From: Alphaproteobacteria bacterium
Lineage (GTDB): Bacteria; Pseudomonadota; Alphaproteobacteria; Micropepsales; Micropepsaceae
Assembly (NCBI GenBank): GCA_019241645.1
Contig: JAFAWQ010000016.1
Coordinates: 36,742 to 100,741, forward strand
Length of the DNA: 64,000 bases
Direction of reading: 5' to 3'
A program made the position numbers and the translations under genes. Positions 30,978 to 39,894 of the stretch are shown piece by piece. The first letter of the stretch is position 1. The number at the start of each line of letters is the position of its first letter. The notes under the pieces are model-generated. The model saw only the letters and a list, made by a program, of their open reading frames with translations. It searched no databases and was not told the origin of the DNA.

Positions 30978-32807
30978 CTACTCCGCAGCCCGCGCGTAGG
31001 CGCGCTCGTGGTAAATTTCGGAGATGCGGGTGACGAACTCATCGACGAACACCTGCATGTTCGCGGTGATGTTCTTGCTGCGGGTGAGAAGGTAATTGTA
31101 GCCGAACAATGCCGGAATCGCGACGCCCAATCCGGCTACGGTTGCCAACAGCGCGGCGGAAATGCCTGGTGCAATCGCGTTGATGTTGACATCGCCGCTG
31201 GCGGCGATGGCGGCAAATGTAATCATCACGCCGACGACCGTTCCTAGCAGTCCCAGAAATGGCCCGCCGGAAATCGAGATTGTCAGGAGCACCATGCTGC
31301 GCGCCAGCCGCTGGTTTTCCCGCACCAGTGTGGCGTCCATCAGCGCCCGAATGACTTCAATCGCCTCGGCATTGAGCACGAGCATGCCATTCCTGTTGCC
31401 TCTCCTGCGGATTTCATCCGCGCCAGCGTGAAAGACGCGGTAGATGGATGACCGGACGATGCGTTTTCGTGCGCCCTCCTGCTGTTCGACTTCCTCCTCT
31501 ATGGCGAATGGATCGCCGCCCATTTTTCGATAAAAATCGACGAAGCGGTCATTCGCCTTGTCGACGGACCCGATATAGGTGGCCTTCGTCCACATCACGA
31601 ACCAGGATGTCATAGCCATGAGGCCGAGGATCGTGATGACAACCCAGGCATCGACGGTCACGGATTTGATGATGATTCCGAAGTAGCCGAAGCCGAATCC
31701 GGATTGCTTCTCGTCGGTTCCGAAGCGGACCAGCTTGGCGGTCGGCCCTTGCGCCTGCGCATCGGCGGCAATCAGTGAAGACGCGCGCGCAATGCGCGAC
31801 AGCCGCACCTCATCCATTTCGCCGATGAACAGCCCGGCCGCGTTTTGCGCGTCTCCCCCCAGCGTTGCCGCGGTATTCAGCGGCGGCAGTTGTGCCGCTG
31901 CTGTCGCGGCCCGGCGGCCGTTGACGTACAGCAAGACGGTTTTGCCATCCGCTGTGATGGCCAGATGCGTCCACTGACCTTTCGCGACAGGCGCAGTGGC
32001 ATTGATCCGTGCCGGCGTTTGTCCTGCCAGCTGCACGAATGGAATTGCGTTGTCGAGACCGACGATCAGCGCGCCGTCGCCATCATGGCGCGCATAGAGC
32101 GCCACATTTGGCTGCGGAGCATCAGCCTTTACCCACGCAGAGAAGGTGAACTGCCCGCCTGGCTTGACAGCCAGCGGGGTACTTGCCGGTATCGCGATCG
32201 TCGCACCTGTGCCCGCCCCAGTGAAGCGCGCGCCTTTGCCGATGATGGCGCCGTCATCCAGAGACGGCGGGGCGGATTGTGCATTATTGGCGTAGGCGGA
32301 CTTGTCCTTTGGCGGCGTGCCGCTCGCTTCGTCGAAGTGATAGATCAAGGTGTAACTGGGATCGAATGTCGCCGCGGTATCGGCAGCCGGCGTCGCTTTC
32401 TTGTTGCCATAATAGAGCCAGATGTCCTTGGTGGCGCCGGCTGGAAACTCCGGAACGTCCACCCAGACGAATGCGACGCCAAGGAGCGGATCGAAACTCT
32501 CGATGTGGAACGCGAGCGGCGTCTTGTCATCCGCGGCCACGAACCGCAGGTCGTTGCCGTTATCCTGTGCATCACCAAAGTGGAAATTTCCGCTGTGCAA
32601 CCGGATGAGCAGCGGCACGCGTCCAGCGGGCTGCGCGATGTTGCCTCCCTTGGGGCCGGCATCGATGGTAATCTGTCGCCGAAACGACCAGTCGTTCTGC
32701 CACCAGGCTGAGGCCCCCGTCGGCACGATGCATACGGCGACGATAAAAAGGGCATTCCAACTGCGGAACTTTCGCAACCAATTTTTCTCGTGCTGCCGAT
32801 TGTCCAT
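30978..32807 (-). CDS. DUF2341 / LamG-like / ExbB (MotA-TolQ-ExbB) fusion protein
   Basis: 609 aa; SP, WWQNDWSFRRQITIDAG...DIWLYYGN (DUF2341-like), FTFSAWVKADAPQPNVALYARHDG...WTHLAITADGKTVLLYVNGRRAA (LamG-like), C-terminal ExbB TMs (GGPFLGLLGTVVGVMITFAAIAASGDVNINAIAPGISAALLATVAGLGVAIPALFGYNYL). Confidence 0.9.
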   Translation of the reverse strand: MDNRQHEKNWLRKFRSWNALFIVAVCIVPTGASAWWQNDWSFRRQITIDAGPKGGNIAQPAGRVPLLIRLHSGNFHFGDAQDNGNDLRFVAADDKTPLAFHIESFDPLLGVAFVWVDVPEFPAGATKDIWLYYGNKKATPAADTAATFDPSYTLIYHFDEASGTPPKDKSAYANNAQSAPPSLDDGAIIGKGARFTGAGTGATIAIPASTPLAVKPGGQFTFSAWVKADAPQPNVALYARHDGDGALIVGLDNAIPFVQLAGQTPARINATAPVAKGQWTHLAITADGKTVLLYVNGRRAATAAAQLPPLNTAATLGGDAQNAAGLFIGEMDEVRLSRIARASSLIAADAQAQGPTAKLVRFGTDEKQSGFGFGYFGIIIKSVTVDAWVVITILGLMAMTSWFVMWTKATYIGSVDKANDRFVDFYRKMGGDPFAIEEEVEQQEGARKRIVRSSIYRVFHAGADEIRRRGNRNGMLVLNAEAIEVIRALMDATLVRENQRLARSMVLLTISISGGPFLGLLGTVVGVMITFAAIAASGDVNINAIAPGISAALLATVAGLGVAIPALFGYNYLLTRSKNITANMQVFVDEFVTRISEIYHERAYARAAE

Positions 32808-32808
32808 A

Positions 32809-34440
32809 TCAGAGCTCCGATTTCACGCTAAACTGAAAGTATGGCCGCCACGCGCTTGTTGCCGCGCCGTCGACCAGGGGGAAGGCCACGTTCAGATCGC
32901 TGGTGAGATGCGAGAAGGCATGAACCCGCGTCCCCAGGCCGACACTCGCGATCTTGAACCTGCTCTGTTGCTCGGGAAGCGGGTCAAGGACCCAGATCAC
33001 TGCACCATCGACAAATCCGTGAACACGCCACTCCTCGAACAGGGGCTCGCCCACGAAGTCATTCACCGACGACGAAAAGGAAGGCGAGCGCATCTCAAGC
33101 GAAGAGAACACTCCGTCATCGCCGATCGCTTCCGACAGCAAATAGCCGCGAACTGTTGTCAATCCTCCCGCCGCAAACTGTTCGCCAGATACGAGTGGGC
33201 CATCCGCGAGTTGTTCGGAAAAACGGAGGCCGATTTGCCCCAGTTCGCCCATCTCGTGCGTCGCTTCGCCTTCCACATTGACGTGGACGAAATTTGAACG
33301 CGCTAGAAACCGCCGATTGAAGAATGCGGCCTGGCTGCTGCTCGGGCCGCGCAACCCCATGGTCAGAGTCAGGCTAAGACTGACCTTGTCGATACCGTCA
33401 TCCGCGGAAAGCGTATAGCTCCCAACCAACGGAAAGTAGTCGATCGCAGCAACGTCAATATGAGGATTGGAGAACGGGCTTTTCTCGAACGCATGCTTAT
33501 AGTCGATTCCAAAATTCAAAGTTTGAGTGACATCGCCGATTGGCGGCAAAGCGAGAATTCCGCGTACCCCTATTGTATGTCCGTTACCCAATACGCCGGT
33601 CCCCCCAAGCGCGGCGACGCCCAAGGGGACGTTGCTGTGTGAGTCGTAGCCAGAGACCAGTATGCTCCATGGCGTTCCAGAAATTGGCGCCAAGTACGAT
33701 CCCGAAAAAACCCGCGTATCATCGAATTTCTTCGGTGATAACAACCCAATCAAAGAGAGCGTGTGACCCAGCTGCCAAAGATTTGCATAGCTGACTGAGG
33801 CCGTGGTTCGGACCGCAGTTGTGTTTTGAGCGTGGTCGTTATTGACCTCCAGGCTGCCGTGTAACGGCAGCGTATCGTTCACCCGCAGATCGACATCGAC
33901 CGTGCCGGGAATCTTTCCTGGCTTGATCAAGGGCGCGATGCGCCGATCAGGTTGATCGAGTGCCGTCACTTCTTTCTGCGCCGCGGTGATATTCGGCACC
34001 TTGCCTTCCTGAATGGAAGGCACCTGTTTTTTGATCTGGTTCAACGAATAGTAATTCGAACCGACGACACGGAACCGTCCGACCGGTGCCTCAGCCACAT
34101 GCAGGCGAATAAAACCGCTGCGCGCGTCTTGCGGTGGGATTTCGACGATAACCGTCTGGTACCCGCGTGCTTGATAAGCCTTCTGCAGCGCATTGCGCGC
34201 GCCGTTCACGTCGTCTTTTGACCGTTGTGGACCGAGAAATGGATACACTGCGGTCTCAATCGTCTCCTGATCGAGCACCGTATTCCCGTCCACGTCATAG
34301 GCCTGAATATCGAACGTAAGGCCTGGTGTCGCCGCGGCGATATTGCGAGTTTGCTGTGTTTCGTTAGCAGCCAATGCATAGGTACGAAGCAGCTGGGTCA
34401 TGGCAACTGCTGCCATGACAAGCCTTCCGGCGTTGGTCAT
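32809..34440 (-). CDS. TpsB outer-membrane transporter (ShlB/FhaC/HecB family)
   Basis: POTRA-type N-terminus (YDVDGNTVLDQETIETAVYPFLGPQRSKDDVNGARNALQKAYQARGYQTVIVEIPPQDARSGFIRLHVAEAPVGRFRVVGSNYYS) and C-terminal barrel with VRGYLLSE motif; ATG at 34440 preferred over ORF start 34461. Confidence 0.94.
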   Translation of the reverse strand: MTNAGRLVMAAVAMTQLLRTYALAANETQQTRNIAAATPGLTFDIQAYDVDGNTVLDQETIETAVYPFLGPQRSKDDVNGARNALQKAYQARGYQTVIVEIPPQDARSGFIRLHVAEAPVGRFRVVGSNYYSLNQIKKQVPSIQEGKVPNITAAQKEVTALDQPDRRIAPLIKPGKIPGTVDVDLRVNDTLPLHGSLEVNNDHAQNTTAVRTTASVSYANLWQLGHTLSLIGLLSPKKFDDTRVFSGSYLAPISGTPWSILVSGYDSHSNVPLGVAALGGTGVLGNGHTIGVRGILALPPIGDVTQTLNFGIDYKHAFEKSPFSNPHIDVAAIDYFPLVGSYTLSADDGIDKVSLSLTLTMGLRGPSSSQAAFFNRRFLARSNFVHVNVEGEATHEMGELGQIGLRFSEQLADGPLVSGEQFAAGGLTTVRGYLLSEAIGDDGVFSSLEMRSPSFSSSVNDFVGEPLFEEWRVHGFVDGAVIWVLDPLPEQQSRFKIASVGLGTRVHAFSHLTSDLNVAFPLVDGAATSAWRPYFQFSVKSEL

Positions 34441-34550
34441 TTGGTCGTGACGCAAAAACAAGATCGCCCCACATGGTGCCTCGTCTCAGCGGCACCGTTC
34501 TGGCGACGTAAACAATTTTGCGGCTAGATACAATAGTAATTCTATAGAGA

Positions 34551-34584
34551 ATGTCATATTAATTTCACATTGGGCCGCTATAAG
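34551..34584 (+). promoter_or_regulatory. Candidate Pho box plus -10 element
   Basis: ATGTCAT-ATTA-ATTTCAC (34551-34568) vs CTGTCAT-N4-CTGTCAY (11/14 in the two half-sites), then exactly 10 nt to TATAAG (34579-34584). Confidence 0.4.
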
Positions 34585-34627
34585 TTAGAGTTTGACCCCA
34601 GGTCCCTCATTTTCTCGAAGGAAGCAT

Positions 34628-34909
34628 ATGTCGCAAAACGATCCTGACGGACCACAACAAGGTTCCCACGTCATGTTCAACGGTCCCACTTTCCATGTAT
34701 CGGGAGTCCAGATTGTGCCTGACGCTGGCGAGGTCTCGCTTTATCTGACTACGACGCGACATGCGTTTAATCCGGCGGGTTCACGAGTACGCACAATAAA
34801 CGAGATTGTTGCGAGGCTGACAATGTCGCCCGCCGGCGTTGAACGCATAGCGCAAATCTTGCGCGCATATCTCGACCAACAAAAAGCCGCCAACGCCGCG
34901 CCCGAATGA
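34628..34909 (+). CDS. Small hypothetical protein, weakly DUF3467-like
   Basis: AAGGAAGC RBS then ATG: MSQNDPDGPQQGSHVMFNGPTFHVSGVQIVPDAGEVSLYLTTTRHAF...ARLTMSPAGVERIAQILRAYLDQQK. Confidence 0.6.
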   Translation: MSQNDPDGPQQGSHVMFNGPTFHVSGVQIVPDAGEVSLYLTTTRHAFNPAGSRVRTINEIVARLTMSPAGVERIAQILRAYLDQQKAANAAPE

Positions 34910-35276
34910 TTTCTCCGCCCACGAAGTGTCATCAAAGCTTCGTATAACTGTGCGCATTTGCCGCTCGATGTGATGTAGTCACGGTAGCCCCGCCCCGTGT
35001 CTCGGGTGGTGCCGCGCCCACGCGCTTCTTCTGCGCACATACCTTGAGGGCCGAGCCCGCTCGACAATCTACGATGTGGGCGGCGGCCTCGCCGGCACAC
35101 AGACTCTTACTTCCAAATGCTCTGTCCGCCGCGGCAAATGCTGTTGACTCATACTCTACTGACTCGATAGACATTAAGGTATATATGGTGGCGGGGCCGT
35201 GTAAGTGACCTTTCTATCTCAGAGCCTCCCAATGGGGTGGGGCAGAGAGCCGCCATTTCGAATGGAGGAATTTTCA

Positions 35277-36968
35277 ATGCTTAGCTTGAAACACCGACTT
35301 CTGGGCGGAGCCGCGCTGGCCTTGACCGCCGTGGCGACTTCGACCGGCGCTCTCGCCTACGCCTCCGGCGACGTTTTCGCTGGAGGTGCCGCTCTTCCGG
35401 CGCCGGACTTTCGTATTCGCCTAGACTGCTATGCTCTGCCTACGGAGCTCATCATCAAGGGCACGCCGCCACAGTTCAAACAGCTACCGCCGTTCAACTA
35501 CGTGGCTGGCAAAAAATCTCAGGATTGCTCGACCAAGCACATCATCAATAACGCCACGATCTACTACGTGTCGGCGACCTCCGGTTCGGGAATTTTGGCT
35601 GAGTTCAGTCACGACCCGACATTCTATGGCCATGTGGACCATGGCGATTCACAATACTTCCCATCGGTCCAGTTCGCAGTCTCCGAAACGCCCCTCGGTC
35701 CCACCGATGTGGGAATCTGGGACAATGGCGGTACCGAGACACAAGGTAGCCAGTCGGTTACCGTAGTAGCTCCCGGCCAAGACGTAGGGCAAGGACAATA
35801 CCCCAGCCCTTACGAACATTATGGTCAGGTTGTGCAATTTCCGATGTCGGTGGACCCACTCACCATCGCGTATGACCCGACTTATGAGAAGGTGCTCAAC
35901 GCCGACAGCACCATCACCAGCTATCATTTCCACATCAAGTACACTCGTAAGGACGACAGCGGTGGCCTGCGGCTCGATGCCCCGACCTATTGCAAGATTT
36001 TCAACGGCCAGATCACCAACTGGAACGATCCCGCTCTCAAGGCCTTGAACGGCAATCAGTCGCTGAAAGACCCGGCCGATCCCACATCAGAGGGCGCGTG
36101 GAGCGTGCCGTTGCAGATCGTGGGCCGCTCGGACAGCGCAGGCGCGACGGCTATCTTTACGCGCCATCTGGCGAAAGTCTGCGAAAATCTCAGCGGCAAC
36201 CAGTACGCGGATGGCGCCTCCACATTGCCAGCCGGCCTGCGGGGCCCGACCTATAACGTGCAAAACCCCAACTATCCGCCAGTCAGCGGCGAAACACTTG
36301 GCAAGTTCACGCTGGCTCCGGGCATGGACGGCGTAGCTAAGTACATCGCTTTCACTGCAACGCCTGGCGGCAGCAATCCGGACAAGATCATACTGGGGCG
36401 TGTAACCTACCTGAGCACCGACTACGTGTTGCCATACGTCCTGGAGACGGGCCAGAATTCTTACAATTTGAACACCGCTACCCTGAAGAATGCATCCGGA
36501 AAGTTTATCGCGCCCAACGCCGCGTCGGCCCGCGCTTCTTTTGGATCGCTACAGCCGCCACAAAGCGATGCGAATGGTCACTACGATTCAGGCAACATTC
36601 AGAACGGGCTCCGCACCAATCCCCAAGACTGGTCGCAGCCGATCTCGAAGACCGCGTTTATTGCGAATCCGACCGCCAAGAAAGGCTATCCGCTTGTCGG
36701 AACCGCCAACTTTATCGGCTACACGTGCTACCAGTCAGCCGACAAGACGAAGACCATCCTTGGCTTGCTCAAGTACGGCGACACCGCGGCGATCAATACG
36801 GACGGCCAAAAAGGGATTTTGGCAGTGTCGGGCATGTCGCCTCTCCCGAAGTATTGGTACACAGCGATCGAAGAAACCTTCGTCAACAATAGTGCGGGAA
36901 TCGGTATAAACATCAACACGGCGGGTCAACCCGGACCCTGTTCCGCGCAAGGCATTACCGGCGGCTAA
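35277..36968 (+). CDS. Secreted PstS/DING-like substrate-binding-domain protein, paralog 1
   Basis: GGAGG RBS and signal peptide MLSLKHRLLGGAALALTAVATSTGALA; PstS-like DDSGGLRLDAPTYCKIFNGQITNWNDPALKALN and VGRSDSAGATAIFTRHLAKVC. Start at 35277 rather than 35205. Confidence 0.8.
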   Translation: MLSLKHRLLGGAALALTAVATSTGALAYASGDVFAGGAALPAPDFRIRLDCYALPTELIIKGTPPQFKQLPPFNYVAGKKSQDCSTKHIINNATIYYVSATSGSGILAEFSHDPTFYGHVDHGDSQYFPSVQFAVSETPLGPTDVGIWDNGGTETQGSQSVTVVAPGQDVGQGQYPSPYEHYGQVVQFPMSVDPLTIAYDPTYEKVLNADSTITSYHFHIKYTRKDDSGGLRLDAPTYCKIFNGQITNWNDPALKALNGNQSLKDPADPTSEGAWSVPLQIVGRSDSAGATAIFTRHLAKVCENLSGNQYADGASTLPAGLRGPTYNVQNPNYPPVSGETLGKFTLAPGMDGVAKYIAFTATPGGSNPDKIILGRVTYLSTDYVLPYVLETGQNSYNLNTATLKNASGKFIAPNAASARASFGSLQPPQSDANGHYDSGNIQNGLRTNPQDWSQPISKTAFIANPTAKKGYPLVGTANFIGYTCYQSADKTKTILGLLKYGDTAAINTDGQKGILAVSGMSPLPKYWYTAIEETFVNNSAGIGININTAGQPGPCSAQGITGG

Positions 36969-36977
36969 TTCAAAACT

Positions 36978-37009
36978 ATGAATGGCTCCCTTTTCGGGGA
37001 GCCATTCAT
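36978..37009 (+). terminator. Strong hairpin downstream of paralog 1 (no clear T-tract)
   Basis: ATGAATGGCTCCC-TTTTCG-GGGAGCCATTCAT: perfect 13-bp stem starting 10 nt after the stop codon. Confidence 0.6.
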
Positions 37010-37508
37010 CCTTGCGTTCAAGACTCGTCATTTGCCGACAGATACGGTGCTACGCAGATCCTGCGCGCATAACGATCAGAAGAAGCGCTGCGGGAATGCA
37101 CTCCGCGTGATTCGTACGCGTACCGGCCGTCATTAAACCTTCGCACATTTATGGTCTCTAGCGACCCAACCCAGTCAGTGTTGCGTCCGTTCGCGCTTCT
37201 CGCGGCGCATTGCCTTAAGCGGTTCTAATGTTGGTGGCGACAAACTATGCTTGTCGACTACTTGTTGTTGTTTCTCGCATTGCCGTTGTACATGAACTTT
37301 TCTTGAAATCTTACTCATCTATATTGCTGACTCCATTCCGCCCTCATAAAGGTTCGCTGCCTCCGCATCGTGCGTGAGGACCTCCAAACGGGGTGTCGGG
37401 GCGATGCCGTCCGAGAAAATCGAACGCATGCCGACTGAACACACGGCGTGCAGCGGTCCGACTGCAGCCACGGAGGAAAGTTGCAACCAATTCAGGGAGA
37501 CGAATTCG

Positions 37509-39254
37509 ATGCTAACACTCAAACACGCTCTGCTGGCTGGCGTGTGCGCGGTTTCGGCCGTTGCAATGCTGCCGGGCGCAGCAAACGCGGCCAAAACGGC
37601 TACACCGGCCTGGGGCGGCGGCTCCTCGCTGATCGGTCCCTATATGCGCCAGGCAATGGACTGCTATGGTCTGCCCGAGCCCCTGATTGTGCGCGGCCCG
37701 CCGGTGCAATGGGTCCCGATTTCTCCGTTCAACTACCAAGGCGGCAAGGCGCAGGATTGCGCCGTCACACACGTTAACACGAAGGCCGTGCTGTGGTACG
37801 ATTCCGCCAGCTCCGGTGTCGGTCAGGCGAACTTCTACAGCCACGATCCCAAATCCGACTACCCGAACGGTTATGGCGACACCAACCCCAACAAGAGCGG
37901 CGAGCAGGATATGCCCTATGTCAGCTTTGGCATGTCGGACGCGGGCCTCGGCGTCGCAGAGGTAAACATCTACAACAACGGTAACGACAACAATGGCCCG
38001 AACAATGCTTGTAGCACGCCATTCCAAACGGTGTGCGTTGTCGCTCCGGGTGAAACGCCCAATCCTCCCGTTACCTTCGCCAACCCCCAGCAGACTTACG
38101 GCTCCATGGTGCAGTTCCCCGTCTCAGTAGACCCGGTCGCCTTTGCATATGACCCGGTTTACAAGAAAGTCGCGGATGCTCAGGGCCACATTACCAAATA
38201 CACTTTCAACCTGAATTTTGGACATCAGGACGACAGCGGCGGGCTACGGCTGGATGCTCCGACCTACTGCGCGATCTTTAACGGCGTCTTTGCCACGGGC
38301 GGCGCCGGTCCGATTACCAGCTGGGGCGATTCACGCCTGAAGGCATTGAATGGCGGCCAATCGCTTCAGGATCCTGACGACATCAGCGATAACGGAGCCT
38401 GGGGCGGAGGCAATCCTGCGCCGGACCTTCAGATCGTAGGACGCGGCGACAGCTCGGGCACGACATCAATCTTCACTCGTCACCTGGCTAAAGTCTGCGA
38501 AAACGTGACTGGCAATCAATATGCCGATGGCAAAACCACGCTACCGGCCAGTCTGATCGGTGGAACGTTCGATGGCAACAACGTCACTGGTGAAGTGCTA
38601 GGTAAGTTCACCGTGGCGAGCGGCAGCGGCAACGTCGCGAAATACGTCGCATTTACCGCAACGCCGGCAGACGGGCAGACCCAGCAATGGGGCAAACTCG
38701 GTTACCTCGGCTCGGACTTTGTGCTCCCGGCAGTCCTGGTCAATAACAACAACGCCTTTGGCTTGAACTCGGCGGACCTAAAAAATTCGCATGGCAATTT
38801 CGAGCCTGCCGACGGCGATCACGCGCTGGTAGCATTCGGTTCCGTCACGCCACCCCAGAGTGACAAGAAAGGTCACTACGACCTTTCAAGTTGCAGCACG
38901 CGGTGCCGCTCGCATCCGTATGATTGGGTGGAACCCGTCAGCAAGACTTCGCCGTTGGCCAATCCTACGGGTACAACAGCGTATCCGGTTGTCGGGACGA
39001 CCAATCTTTTGGCTTACACCTGTTATTCAGACTCAAAGGTGAAGGACGTGATGACGGGCTTTACCGGCTGGTATCTGAAGAGCCCGACCGTGCAGGATTC
39101 CAAGAACGGCATCCTGAGCTTGAACGGTCTCGCGGCGATGCCGAAAGCATGGCAGACGGCGATTACCGAATCCTTCGTCTCCGGTGCCGACGGCCTTGGT
39201 CTGAACATTCAGACAGGTGGGCAGGGTCACTGCGCCGGCGTGACGGGCGGCTAA
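37509..39254 (+). CDS. Secreted PstS/DING-like substrate-binding-domain protein, paralog 2
   Basis: Signal peptide MLTLKHALLAGVCAVSAVAMLPGAANA; DDSGGLRLDAPTYCAIFNGV...ITSWGDSRLKALNGGQSLQDPDD and VGRGDSSGTTSIFTRHLAKVCENVTGNQYADG closely match paralog 1. Confidence 0.8.
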   Translation: MLTLKHALLAGVCAVSAVAMLPGAANAAKTATPAWGGGSSLIGPYMRQAMDCYGLPEPLIVRGPPVQWVPISPFNYQGGKAQDCAVTHVNTKAVLWYDSASSGVGQANFYSHDPKSDYPNGYGDTNPNKSGEQDMPYVSFGMSDAGLGVAEVNIYNNGNDNNGPNNACSTPFQTVCVVAPGETPNPPVTFANPQQTYGSMVQFPVSVDPVAFAYDPVYKKVADAQGHITKYTFNLNFGHQDDSGGLRLDAPTYCAIFNGVFATGGAGPITSWGDSRLKALNGGQSLQDPDDISDNGAWGGGNPAPDLQIVGRGDSSGTTSIFTRHLAKVCENVTGNQYADGKTTLPASLIGGTFDGNNVTGEVLGKFTVASGSGNVAKYVAFTATPADGQTQQWGKLGYLGSDFVLPAVLVNNNNAFGLNSADLKNSHGNFEPADGDHALVAFGSVTPPQSDKKGHYDLSSCSTRCRSHPYDWVEPVSKTSPLANPTGTTAYPVVGTTNLLAYTCYSDSKVKDVMTGFTGWYLKSPTVQDSKNGILSLNGLAAMPKAWQTAITESFVSGADGLGLNIQTGGQGHCAGVTGG

Positions 39255-39279
39255 CACGCTATTATAGCAATCAATCTAA

Positions 39280-39310
39280 GCCCCGGCTCGATGCCGGGGC
39301 CTTTTTTCTT
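39280..39310 (+). terminator. Rho-independent terminator
   Basis: GCCCCGGC-TCGAT-GCCGGGGC followed by CTTTTTTCTT, 26 nt after the paralog 2 stop. Confidence 0.88.
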
Positions 39311-39894
39311 GCCCGCAACAGCAAAGAACCCACGCCGCAAAAAGGGGTTTCGGACACCGTGGCGCGCCATGATTGCTGGTTGTCGAGCAAACGCCGCGCG
39401 GCCACGCCGCAACCGGCAATAGTGTTCTTTACCGTTTTCGACTGACGCGGCGCGCCTGCCCTCCTCAGGTCCGCACGAGACTTCGGTGACGTTCTCGTCC
39501 CAGCCCCTTTGATCGGGGCCGATGATGCCTAAGCTTGCCGTGCACCAAAAGGTCCAGTCGTGCATGGAAGTCGATGTCATGCCAACCTCAAAAGAAACTC
39601 GAATCCAGAGCGCAGCAAACTGCGCCGCAGAGAGTTGATCGCCGGCGTGCGCGATGGCGAGCTGTCATTCGAAGAACGACGCACCAGCTGCCTGCAAAAT
39701 CGCCGTGTTCACGGGGGCAGTACGCTTGACGCAACGGCACCCGTTGCCTCGCTCCCACCGTTGCGATAGGAATAGGCATTCGATCCGTCGCGCCGCACAC
39801 CAACCAGATGACCTGTAAACACAGCCAGCATTGCCAAGATTGGTTGCGCCATTGATCCGTACCACGCAGGCTGCGCTCGACAGTGCCGTGTGAG

